The notes under the pieces: model-generated | Database searches by the model: none | What the model was told of the DNA's origin: nothing | Seen by the model: the letters and a program-made list of their open reading frames with translations, nothing else | Made by a program: the position numbers and the translations under genes | In this document: positions 17,406 through 29,390 of the stretch, one piece after another | How the letters are laid out: the number at the start of each line of letters is the position of its first letter | Numbering within the stretch: the first letter of the stretch is position 1 | Assembly: GCA_949358305.1 (NCBI GenBank) | Contig: OX442314.1 | Location: forward strand, 25,165,060 to 25,229,059 | Length of the DNA stretch: 64,000 bases | Origin: Strigamia acuminata | Lineage: Eukaryota > Arthropoda > Chilopoda > Geophilomorpha > Linotaeniidae | Direction of reading: 5' to 3'

Positions 17406-20400
17406 GGTCGAAATGAATCACTAAAAAAATTAGGAAAAAAAATTATCAAAAAGAGAGATTAAAATGGAAATTATCGGCACAATAAGCGATCAAGGAGTGA
17501 AAATAAATCGCAAATAGTATTCCATAGATCGCAATGTGTGAGAATTTGTGGGAAAACTCACCAGAATCGTGCAAAATGAAAAATTTCCAGTCCGTGCTTA
17601 GCTCACATTGACAAGACTAGTTTGTAAATTTAGGCCTAACCTTCAACACCCGCGATGCTTAGCCAACCGAGGCAACGACCAAATAATTATAGTTTTAAGA
17701 TGAAATGTTTCACGGGACTTTAAGAAATGCCGTGAAGGTAAAAAAACTAAGACGAAATTAAACAGTTTTCATAAATTGGGAGCGGGAACTTGGACCTGAG
17801 GCCAAAATGGCGTTATACAGAAATAATATCCCATAATACGTTGCAATTTTGACAATTTCTGACGTCACGATGTGAATCTAATTACTCAAGTTTTTCGAAC
17901 CGGTTGGCGAAATGACGTCAATGCTCTTGTATTGGCTTTAAGTGAATGGGAAATTTGTCTAATGATACGAAACTTCCTAAAAAAAACAAAATCTTCCGAG
18001 ACAAACAAACAAATATGTCATGAACAAACAAAAGATTAAATATTTATTCCAGCATTAAAATTTTTTTCATAAAAATTAACTATTTTTCTTTATGATCTAT
18101 AAAATATCAACACTTTTCAAAATACACAAAAAAATATAAAACTACAACACAAATCTTTTTTAGCGCCAAATGTGTCCATCTTTCTTTTATGCTTTTATCA
18201 CCCACCACACCTTTGTTTTCTTCAATTTCACAACCACAATATAAAACAGTTTTCGTTTCCAAGTTTTTATAATTGCCTCATTCCAAATGACAAATTTATT
18301 CAAAACAAATTAAAAATCATCACGAATTTGTTTTATTTCAGGCTTTTCAGCTCAAAAAAGAAAACATTTCTTAAATAAAACAGTTGCCCTCGCCTAGTGC
18401 GCTGTTGCGTTAACTTCCCTCTAGTGAGAGCTCCACCAACTTTACCGGTATAGTGTCATATGTCAAGGTGCTCGAAAAAAAGGTAGGTTATGGGTGAAAA
18501 AAACACGCTCACACAGTAAAAATTAATCAATGACGATACAAAAACACACGATAAACGTATTTGCTACCGCCGAATTGGCATTATCTCGATCTTATCGATA
18601 CAAATCGTCGCGCTCGTGTGTAAATTTTTCGATTTTAACTCTGACATGTCCATGTGGGCAACATGGCTCTCTAGCCAACTTAGGACTAAGCTAACCGATG
18701 TTTGCGAACATTTGAGCCTTTTCCCACATTGTCAGTATGATTCGAAGGTTAATTTAGATATTGTGTCGATACATTGAGCTGATCTGAGCGAAAAAAGAAG
18801 GTAATTACGGCGTGTATTTGGAGTAAAATGATTTGCTCGAAGTACCCTTCGAAAATGGAAGGCGAAGCGGGTATTGGTCGGAATTGTGATTTTAGATGGA
18901 AATTGTGCGTGCGATTTGGGGGAAATGTGACTTGAATTGATGGATTATGTGCTGTTTCGTAAGGGGAGTAAATTTAAAGTGTTGTTAACGTTTTTGGGAA
19001 ATAATTTTCTTTGTTTCGTAGCACGCGTGGTTGGGAAAAGTGACATGTGTTCGGAGTTGGGTCGCCGCGGTTATTCGCCTCAGATTCGCATGTCTGCGAT
19101 GTGGGGCCGCGACGAAAACGTCTTGTGTGCTTTGAGCTGTTGAAATTAGATTAAGAATTTGGGGGGGATTTTAAGTGTCATTTAGTTTCTTAGGTTTTGG
19201 TTTTTTTTTTTTTTAAATTTTAGTTTTGTTTGGATTTTTGTTTGGATTTTTTTTTTTACTCGAGTCCCGTTGTAACGGCCATGCGGTTGATTAAAAATGG
19301 GTTTTGATCCTTTGAACGTGCTAAAATCGCTTTTAAAAATTATGAAAATATGTTTCTGGGTGCAGAAATTGTGTTTAAAAATTGTGAAAATATGTTTGTG
19401 GGTGTTAAACTTTTAAGAAAAAAAATTGAAAAACGTTTTTTCGTGTTTAAATTAAGAAAAAATTATGGAAAAATGGTTTTTAGTGTTTATAATTAGGAAA
19501 ATATTATGGAAAAAATGGTTTTTCGTGCGAAAATTAAGGAAAAAATCATGGAAAAATGGTTATTTTCAAGTTAGAATTAATTTTAAGTGCTTATTTCAAG
19601 TTTTTGTATGGAAGATGTTATTTTTTTCTGGAAATTTCATTCACAAATTACAAATGTAACATGGGAAAAGATACAAATTTTAAGTGTTACTATATAAATC
19701 TTATCTTAAACATTCCCTCTGCATGAAAGCAAATGACTAAAGCCTCCACAATTTTAATTTCATAGATGATTCTGCTCATTAAAACCACTTTTATTACAAA
19801 ACCAGCATGTTTGAAACACTTAAAACGACCATCAGTTGAAATTGTGAATAAATTAAAGAAGAAATGCATCATCGCTTTAAAAAAAACTAAAAAAAAAAAT
19901 ATAAAAATTGCAAAATTTGGGAATTTTAAATATTTAAATCTTCAATTTTCCACCAAATAATTAAAGAAAAATTTACATTTTCCTCTTAATTTATTAAACT
20001 AGGGCGTCAACAAAAAAAATGTCTGCAAACCCCAATATAACCCGAATTTAATCAATGAAAAATTGCTGATGGTTGAAAGCGACAGTTAATTACCGAGTAC
20101 AAAAAAAAAAGAAAAATTAATTGTAAATTTTTCGTTTAGTTTAGGGCCGAAATCAATAAGAAATTCACATCTTCGACATTTCCATGACGCATTGGAAAAC
20201 TGGATATTTATTTATATCTGCTGAGTTTGACCTAAATTCTGCAAAAGTTGAATCATTATTCATTTATTACCTTAAAAATCGGATTAGTTAATGAAAAATG
20301 AATGAATTTCAGTTTCTATTTTTCTATTTTTTGATAACTTTAATTAAAATTAAACGATCTGTTGACGTGTTCGACTTTGCAACGTTTATGTTGGAACGAG

Positions 20401-21866
20401 TTAAACGGGTCTAAAACCCGTTAAATCAGTGTCTAAAAGGGAAAATTAATTGGAAAATAGAAGAAGATATACTGTATTTGGTCATTTTACGTGAGAATCG
20501 CGTTACTAACGTGGGCTCTTTTGGGTGTATCTTTAATGGTGCATTTCATTACGAATTTATGTTCGTTATTCTGATGGAGACGAATCAATTAATGTGGATA
20601 GATGCAAAGTAGAGGCCTGGGAAATGGATTGGTTGGTAAATAATGTGGGGAAAATGAAAAATTGAGTTGTTTTTATTGATTATGTTTAATAAAGATGTCA
20701 AAAAATGAGTTTTTTGGTGGTTAGACGAGATGGTAGTTTGGTATGAATGAAGTATTGACAGATTGAAGGGAATGGTGTGCTGTGTTGAGGAGTAAGTTGG
20801 TAAAGTAGGTTAGTTTTTTTAAAAACAAATTTAAGGTGGAATGTGGGGTGAAAAATATTAGTTTTTTTTATTATTATTATTATTATTTGGTTTTTTGGAA
20901 TTTTTGCACGAAAAATCTTGATTTTGTGGAATTTTTCTTGGAGAAATGTTGATTTTTGTTCCATTTGTTCTCGAAAAATATTGATTCACGCTAAAAATTC
21001 AGGTTTTCATGAATTTTACCCCTAAAATAAATCCCTTTATGCATTTTTATTTTCAAATTTTTATGCAAATATTGTTTTTCAAACAAAAAAAGGGAAAAAC
21101 CCACAAACGATCTTTTAACAGTCTCCAAACAACGAAGCATTTTTATTCCCCCAAAAAATAAAAAAATAAAATAAATGTTGAGTTTTAAAAAAAAAAATTA
21201 AAACTTTGTCCAAAAAACTCAAAACAAATAATTAATATAACACAAAGCCGAAAAAACCCCGTTAAAATGAAGAAAAAAGTATATAAATGAAGCTTTTCAA
21301 AGAGCATCCTATATAGAACGTTTGAATCCTCACTAACTACAAGGCCAGTGAGACCCAGACAGACTCAGACTGTGTCTACATCGCCGCCGCCAGCTCGTAT
21401 TGATCGGTGGTTACTGGCTCTCTCATCCGTTGCCTGCCATGCCGGCTCCATGAACTAGCACTCGTAACTGCACAGTGGCAGGCAGCAAAGGATTGCAATG
21501 ACAGCGTGGCTTCGAACAAACCTCGTCTATTAGTGGCAGCCAGACTAGCACAAGGTTAAACTCGATACGTTTCTCTATTTACCATCGGAAATCATCGAGA
21601 TTTGCATCGCAACTTGCCTCGCTCCGAGTTTAATCAATTTATGGATGCTTGATTTGTGTTAGCGGAGAGGGCTGATTGAAAATGACGTTTTCACACACAA
21701 ATTTGCATCTATTTACATCTTTTTGTGTGGGAAACGATTTTTTTTTTATAAAAATATGTTTTTTTTAATTTTTTTTTAATTTTTGTGTTATTTTATATTT
21801 GTAGGTAAAATCCAGTTGTGACTCTCTGAACTTTTCGACTATTTGGATCCGCGGAAAATTGTGACT
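17406..21866. other. Intergenic region and 5' region of SINHCAF
   Basis: Left part: the promoter side of PPP6R3 (minus), with GC-richer DNA at about 17600-17900. Around 18640-18803 a GC-richer block ends in AAGAAG|GTAATT and could be a 5' UTR exon of SINHCAF, with an acceptor TTTGTAG just before 21806. A second GC-rich block lies at 21340-21640 below a TATATAAA word at 21281-21288. No coding exon is seen; the ORF around 18937-19143 is short and unsupported. Confidence 0.4.
21424..21495 (+). other. Imperfect hairpin, precursor-miRNA size
   Basis: ATCCGTTGCCTGCCA pairs with TGGCAGGCAGCAAAGGAT across a loop of about 40 nt, total about 72 nt. It sits in a GC-rich island about 140 bp downstream of TATATAAA. 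This may be part of a 5' UTR; no mature miRNA is recognised. Confidence 0.2.
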
Positions 21867-23774
21867 ATGTTTAGTTTTCATAAACCGAAAATTTACCGTT
21901 CGAACAGTGGCTGCTGCATTTGTAAAGCCAAGTCCTCTAGTTCGCGCTTCACGGACAGCAAAAAGTACGAGCCCGAGTTCGAGCAGTGTTTTAAGATTAA
22001 CGAAAAGCGATCCGGAGAGATTTGTAATGCGTGCGTCCTGCTGGTTAAGCGATGGAAGAAACTGCCGCCAGGAACCACTCGGGATTGGCACCACGTAAAT
22101 TAGAAAATTAATTAATTAAAATTAATTTAAAAAAAAAATTGTAAAAAAATTTTATTTTTTTGAAGGTGGTCGATGCTCGAGCAGGGCCCGGGACGAAATC
22201 GTTAATGAAATACAAAAGTAAGTCCAAGTTGAGCAAACGGCCTTCGAAAAAGAACAAAATTAAACGTATAGTCAAGCGATGCACGACACCGCCACCTCCG
22301 CCAAGTCCCGGCGGTCTTTCGGATGACATAACAGGTTGGTTATTATTATTATTATTTTTTATAATGTAAATAAAATTGGTGTATTTTAATTATTTTTATT
22401 TTATCAGTTGGTGAGGAATGTTTAAGTGATAGATCGACATATACTCCCAGTCCGATTCCGAGCGATGGATCTGAAGACTCGTACCCTGCCTCTCATCTGA
22501 AACGGAAGATGATCAAGAAGCGGATGAAGGCTTTGAGAAGAAATAAAAACGGAACGCCACCGAGGAAACTTAGCCCATTTGTCGACATGAGTTTTTGGAA
22601 AAAGTATGAGGAAATCAGTTGCGGTTTTTGCTAGCGCGTTAAAGGAGTCGTTTAAACGGGTTCTAAATGGCTGCTTTGACGTGTGAAACAGTGGTTTGTT
22701 TGTTTGAGTGACTGGTACAATGTTGATACGATATCGTGTGACATTGATCAGAAGTCGATGCGTTGATACCGGAACGATGTAGTTTGTGCGGGGTTTCTTT
22801 GGGGAATCGATGTTGAATTCGATATTGATTTTCTATATCTATAAAGAAAACCTGGCAAAACTAAGTCGGTGCAGTTTTGCTACAATGTTTACTTCCTTTA
22901 TATCAAACTTACAATCGTTCTGGTTGAATATCATTTAATTTTGCTGATTTTCTGCGTGTCTAAATTATGAAAGTTGATGATTTATGAGGCTAAATTATTC
23001 AAAATAGATAATTTATGAAGCTGAAACATTAAATGTCGTTGATTTACGAGACTAAATCATCAAAAATTGATAATTTATGAAGCTAAATCATTAAATATCG
23101 TTGATTTATGAAGTTAAATCATCAAAAATAGTTGATTTATTAAGCTAAAACATTAAATGTCGTTGATTTACGAGGCTAAATCATCAAAAATCGATACCTT
23201 ATGTAGCTAAATCATTAACTATCGTTGATTTATGAAGCCAAATCATTAATTATCGTTGATTTATGAAGCTAAATCATCAAAATTAGTTGATTTATGAAGC
23301 TAAATCATCAAAAATAGTTGATTTATGAAGCTAAAACATTAAATGTCGTTGATTTACGAAGCTAAATCATTAATTAATTATTTAAAAGCTAGTTTGCTCG
23401 GGCTGTTTGAGGTAGTTTCTGATCTGAATTCAATCATGACTCGGATTACACATAGTTTTGTGCGTAATTTCATTGCTTTAAAATTAATCAATAGCTGCAG
23501 CATCGAGACATGATTGATAATTTATTAATTCGTTTAATTTTGTTTTTAAAGAGAGAAGGTTTGTTGTGGAATTGTGTTCATCGGTCCTGGAGGTGGTGTC
23601 ATCATCGATCAAACATTGTTTCGTCCCTGCCGGAAATGCAAGAAAGAACAAGACTCGGCATCTAATAGCGAATTCGAAGCTGCGCCAAGTTCATCCTCCG
23701 AAATCTCATTGTCAACTAACGACAGTTCGTCACAACAACAGGTGAAACATCAGGACGCTATTCCCTTTTATTAA
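21867..23774 (+). CDS. SINHCAF: SIN3-HDAC complex-associated factor (SINHCAF/FAM60A), 271 aa
   Basis: Four coding exons: 21867-22094, 22166-22334, 22408-22603 and 23552-23774. The start MFSFHKPKIYRS and the zinc-binding-like block GCCICKAKSSSSRFTDSKKY with EICNACVLLVKRWKKLP match vertebrate FAM60A (221 aa) nearly residue for residue, followed by W.HVVDARAGP across the first intron. The middle is Lys-rich, then a Pro run (PPPPPSP) and a Ser-rich stretch; the C-terminal block SFWKK..VCCGIVFIGP and DQTLFRPCRKC matches the family's SYW/CCG.I..G end. The protein is a nuclear subunit of the SIN3-HDAC corepressor. The last intron (948 bp) holds a minisatellite. A 5' UTR intron is likely because TTTGTAG precedes the first exon. 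Confidence 0.93.
22970..23372. repeat. 31-bp minisatellite in SINHCAF intron 3
   Basis: About 13 tandem copies of a 31-bp unit (GTTGATTTATGAAGCTAAAT then CATCAAAAATA), many alternating with a variant ending TTAAATGTC or TTAAATATC, giving a 62-bp higher-order period. Confidence 0.85.
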
Positions 23775-24193
23775 TGAAGGCTTATGTTTAGGTAATTTGA
23801 ATTAATTGAATATAATTTTTTTTTTTTTTTAATTTTTTAAATTTAAAAAAATAACATTTTTTTTTAAATTTTTTTTTTTAAATTATAAACAAAAATTGCA
23901 TTTCTTGTTTATTCCAAACAATTTATTTTGTAACGTGACATTGACAGTTGGCAAAGCGAATCTAGCCCAACATTTTTTAACATAATTGTAAAAAAAAAAA
24001 AAATTAAAAAAAAAATAATAATAATAATAACAATAATAAAAAAAAAATAACTTTAAAAAAATTTAAATTATTTTAGGCAATTGGTAAATTTATTTTATTT
24101 TATTTTTTTTAGTATAAATAAATACTTTAAAAAAAAATGTGATTATTTAAGAGGGGCATTTTATTATTGTATTTTAAGATAACAATTTCTACT

Positions 24194-24518
24194 TACCGTA
24201 CTGCCTCGATTTAACGCCGGGGCGTTTATTCATTTTTTCTAGTTGACCCCCCCGGCGTTCATTCAAAGCCCGGCGATTATTCGCGCCGGGCGTCTAACCG
24301 AAAAAAAAAATTGGAAAGCCACTCATTGCTAGCTATTCTTCGATGTTTCGACCAAAAGACCTCTCAAAACGTTTAAAAAACGTTTCAACCCGGCGTTTAA
24401 ACAAACCCGGCGTTCATTTAAGGCCGGCGTTTATTGCCATTTCGTCCTCAGTTTGCCCGGCGCTTAATCAGGAGCCGGCGTTTAGATACGACCGGCGTTA
24501 AATCGAGGCAGTACGGTA
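24194..24518. mobile_element. 325-bp MITE with 27-bp perfect TIRs and CCGGCG array
   Basis: The ends TACCGTACTGCCTCGATTTA and its complement match over 27 bp through ACGCCGG. The inside carries about ten CCGGCG cores, most as CCGGCGTTTA or CCGGCGTTCATT in both orientations, in a genome region otherwise very poor in CpG. No ORF. No clear target-site duplication. Confidence 0.8.
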
Positions 24519-24988
24519 CACGCCCGCTTGTGCGTGGAAAATAGTTTTTGCCAATTTGTTCTAGTCACTAGGACTAATCTGAATGCTTGGTAAAAGGTAA
24601 AAATTTGTATCGCTTACTTCTACGCTTGTTCATGTCTTTTTTTCATATAATTATTATTATTGTGCATTTTTATTTTTTAAAAAAATATCTCTCTTGTTTT
24701 TTCTTTCATTTAATTATGACAGCTGTTCTTTATTTATAAATAGTTTGATAAGTACGGACATAGGAGAAATAACCGATGTTATATTTTCATCATTAATTTA
24801 TTGCAGACGTGTAATTTTTTTCTTACTGTTTTCTAAATAATAATTTGTTGTGAATTTTTTTTATCTCAATTTTTTTAAAAAAAGAAACGAAAAATTTATA
24901 ATATTTCTCGATTTACAAGCGCTCACGAATTAAAAGGACCGAAATAGAAGCACTTGGACTTATTTTTAATGGTGATTTGACGTAAATA

Positions 24989-25125
24989 TGATGCAATATG
25001 TCGTAATTACGTTGTTTTTGATGAAAAAATGATGCAATACGTCATAATTACGTTATTTTGGCGTAAATATGATTCAATACAACGTGATTATGTTGTTTAT
25101 GATGAAAATAATGATGCAATACGTC
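24989..25125. repeat. Degenerate ~41-bp tandem repeat with TGATGCAAT cores
   Basis: TGATGCAAT occurs at 24989, 25030 and 25112, with TGATTCAAT at 25070: a period of 40-42 bp, each followed by a CGT-containing stretch. TGATGCAAT matches the C/EBP-ATF composite element, but in a tandem repeat this may be coincidence. Confidence 0.55.
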
Positions 25126-27805
25126 AGAATTGCACTTTTATACGACGGAATTACATGTAAAACGTCAATAAGTCATGGAATTCGACGCACCAAAATGATA
25201 AAAGCGTGTTAAAATAATAACGGCGCACTTATAATTCGAGAAATAGTGTAAATGGTAAATGCAAACGGCTGTGTGACCAAAGAAACCGGTCAACAGCAAA
25301 CTATGACCAAAAATATAATAATATTTTAACACATTGCATCACATTGGGATTGAGAGTTAAATAGAACTTGGTGTGGTATTTTTTATTTATTTATTATATT
25401 TTGTCGGTTTCATTTTTCAATCAAAATAAACAAAAACTGCAAAATCAAATTTAAAAAAAATAATATTGAGCATGACAAATACCAAGATGGTGGTTAGTTT
25501 CAGGCTTCCATGATTTGAGCACTCCGTACACGCTCAATTTCTGTTTTATTTATATAATCATAATAATAACAATAATAATTTGTATTATACATGAAAAAAA
25601 GAATTTTTTTTACATCAGAAATTTTAAGAAAACAAATAATAATGAAAAAAAAAAACGAAATAACTCACCAATATACAGATTTTTTCATTTTGAAATTTTT
25701 TGACGATGTTTTTTTTTTACTATGCCATAGAGATTATTATGATCACAATGTTTAGTAACTGTTTTCACTTTGCAATTTTACAGCTATACAATTATGCAAA
25801 CCAAACAAAAATGGTTTTACGATAGTGGGGTAATATAGCGGTGCATTTTTGTTGCAAAATGCAAAGTACATGACTATAATTAACTATATGGTGCAGTAAA
25901 CATGATCTAGTAATAGCAAGTAGGGGTGTTCACTGGTCGCGGAGTGAATTTTATGCCTCCATTCACTGGTGCTCGAATTTTTCGAATTCTTTTTATTGAT
26001 TTCACTCGAATATGCATTATTTGCAGGGGTGAAATCCAAATCTTTTGCTCAGTATTTCATCTCCAGTTCCAATCAAGATATTAATAACAAAAAAAAGGCA
26101 AAGAAATTGCCTAGCGAATGAATAAATGTTTTTCTTTTTTGTCTCGTTTTTGTTTGCAATGAATAATGTCGTTTATATAAGCGAGTTGCTTACGGTCAGC
26201 TTAAACTGCCATTTTTTAAGTATTTTAATGTACCGGTAGTTGGGAAAATTTTTTTTTTTTTAGATTTTTTTTTTTATATATAAAATTTCAACTGTGTTGT
26301 CTGATTTTTTTGTGTGTGCGTGCGTGTTTTTATTTTATTAGTGTTCATTCTAAAGTATTGATTTTTATATTCATATCATGTGTGATTGTAATTTGCGAGA
26401 CGTTTTTGGGGGTGTAAAACCTGTAAAATCCTTCGGTTAAACGCTTTTACAGGTGTTAAAGTCTGTTAAATCGGATGATTTTTATTGTTTTTGCTCGAAA
26501 ATGATCGCAATTTGTTTTTATTTTTACATTATTCGAGATAATTACTGTTGTTTAAATGTTTTTTCATTTTTTTTTTAGAAAAATCAATATCATGCAAATG
26601 TGTAAAGGTTGAGATCTAATTTTTCTTAAATTTCTTTTATCTTTACATTCCTTTTTCATGAAAAGTATATAAAAAAAAAAGAAGAAGAAAAATAGTCGCC
26701 GTACTATTTTTTGTGATCATACGCTACTTTAATTTAACTTAACGAGATTTTTAATGCAAAATGGCAAAGACGTGTGAATATTGCCAGTCGACACGACGAT
26801 TTTTAAGCGAAATAATAATACATAACAAATTGCCAAAAAAGTTAACCGCATAATCCATGTTTAATCAGAAATTAATATCGATGTTTGTGATTGTTCGTAG
26901 CTAATATTAATCGTAATTGTATGTAGATATTGGGAATTGATTGTGATTCAACTCGTATTAACCCGGAACTATGTGCTTCATTTCATTTTTAATTTTATTC
27001 TTAAAATTATTTTACGCTAAACCAAATGCTAGTCCACACCTTTGACTCTGAATTTAATAGATAATTTCCATATTTTGATCAATTATTCTCCATGATTTTT
27101 ACGGAAATATCCAAAAATTACACGATGCTATTTGTTGAAACACAAAACGATTCAACATTGAGCCAATTTTTGATCGAGTTTTATCATTTTTGCATTTAAC
27201 CGAGTAATGGCACTATGTAATTTTATGGTTATGCCCTAATAAGTCTTCCACTTATACTTTAAATAGACATACAAGCTGTTAAACCCGAAAGATTACTGTG
27301 CAAGTAACGGCAGCTATATCAAAACTTATCATAATCCACCTAGAATGACATTGGTTTCGAAGAATCAGAAACGACAAGTTTATTTGCAGCTCAGATTACA
27401 ATATATGTTACAATGCTTGCTGTAATTCCTCTCGATTTTTTTTCTTCATATTTATTTATTTATTTCATTCAAAGTGTAATAATTACAGAGGTCTAATTGT
27501 GCGTTGCTGTCATTTTGTACCCGGATTTCTATACACTCGGGCATTTACCCTTCAATTCTTTGTGTATTTAAGACAATCACAAAATGCTCATTCACTTACT
27601 GCTCACACATTCAATACCACTTATTTAGAATATATCATATCATTTTTGATTGTCATTTGTCATTTGCCATTTCATCGAGTCAAAGGTATGGAAATGGCAT
27701 TGCTATTATGGTAACTCTAGTATTTAATGTAACGAGTATTTCATCTGTTTTGCTTTCATGTATAACTGCACAAAAATTGAATTTCCACTTTTCCACGAAT
27801 GTAAA

Positions 27806-27991
27806 TTTGTAAAAAAATATATATATTTTACAATATATTGCTTTTCACTCAATGCAGAATTAACTAATACGTTAAATAATTCATTTCTGAATACATTTTA
27901 CAAAACGTATTATCATTAGCGTACAAAAATGTATTACAAAATCTGTTCTCGTGAAACCCAATACATTGCAATATAATTTCAATTATATGGG
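27806..27991. mobile_element. CATATGG-type MITE copy
   Basis: Shares TTTTACAATATATTGCTTT, ACGTTAAATAAT, TTTTACAAAA and a CAATATAATTTCAA...TATGGG end with the element at 62378-62638. The left end is decayed. Confidence 0.55.
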
Positions 27992-29390
27992 AAAATGCAG
28001 CACTGGATTGGATATCGCAATTTTATGCGTCTTTTCAATGTTTTTAACGCTGGTTACTGATATTTTATTACGTTACTCGCGAAATTTCGTCATTTATGAG
28101 CCAAAAAACGTGTTTTATCGATTTTTTTTTTACATTATTTACATACGTATTGAAATATTGGAGATTTGATTTTTGTTGCAGAGAAGAGTTTTTGTTAATT
28201 TTTGCGTCAATAGTGTAGACAAAATGGCTAAGGGACTAAAGAATTGTTTAACGTGTATAAGAGTCAAATTAGACCAACAACTATATGCCACGTATACGAT
28301 ATTATAATGGCGTGGTTTTTGGCCGACTGCTGTGCTGTCCATCATTTTTAATCCAAAGTTCATTCTGAAACAAAGAAAGATTAATTAGTGTTCTTAAAAG
28401 GTGGAGGAAACGGAAATGTGTGATGTTTTAATAAATGCGAATGTAAAGAGATAACAAACAAAAACTATGCAGTTTTTTGCAGGTGATGGAAAATGAATAC
28501 GTATGTACATGTTGGCCCAAAAGTTTACATAGAAAATCTGGGGATTAGAAATAGACCTTTTTAGCGATATATTTTTGTTTTGTTTTGGTTTTTTTTATAT
28601 TAGTGCAAAATTCGCTAGAAAATCTAGTCGACATTGACCGAAAGGAAGTAAAATGTTATTTTATTCCTTCAGATTTGTGTTGGACATTGAGTGTTAGGCG
28701 AAAATGCATTTTAATTTAAAAATTGAAAAAAAAACGAAAGAAAAAATTAATTAATTTATTAATTAATTAATTATAATTTTTGTTTGTATTTTTTTTTTTT
28801 TTTTTTTTAATAACCAATTTGGACATTGTTTTTTTTTTTTTTACAAAGGTTTGTTGTACATTGTAAAGGTTTGGTTTGGAAATGTACAGGATTGTGAATA
28901 CAAATTTAACAAAAAAATCAATTGGAGTCAAAAAAACAAAAAAAAAAATGAAAATTATCACTTTAGAATTTTATTTTAAATGTGCCTTCCAATCTGTCGA
29001 GCTTTGGCTAAAAGTTGTGATTTGTAAAATTAATTTGTACATAGGTAAAAAAAAAAAAAAAAAACGTTAAAATTCGATGAACTAAGGACGAAGAAAGAAA
29101 GACTGGACACTGCTTGGCAAAAAAAGTGTAAGCTTCAAACATTTATCCTCCGTATTTATTGTTAGCTGTTGACTATTTATTTCCCATCATCCCTTTTTTG
29201 GTACTGTATTTTGTAGTTTTGACAATGTTAAGCAATAAAAATTCCTTTTCTTTACAATTTTGTTTGAAGTTTTATTTCTGCTGCAAAAATGTCTCGTAAA
29301 CAACACAAGAGTTATTGGGTGGCATTGAACTTCTGCGAAAGAAAACATTATTTTGCTTATTTATTCAGATGAAAAGAAATAGCAACCTGT

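Larger units (their letters stand above)
23775..29390. other. AT-rich region between SINHCAF and SAXO4
   Basis: Convergent gene ends: the 3' UTR of SINHCAF on the left and of the SAXO4-like gene on the right. Apart from the MITEs and repeats listed separately there are poly(A)/poly(T) runs and no coding exon that I can support. Confidence 0.4.

Noticed and set aside
27499-27812. Two overlapping plus-strand ORFs of about 70-100 codons
   Set aside because: Composition is that of AT-rich non-coding DNA, and the right end runs into a MITE copy.
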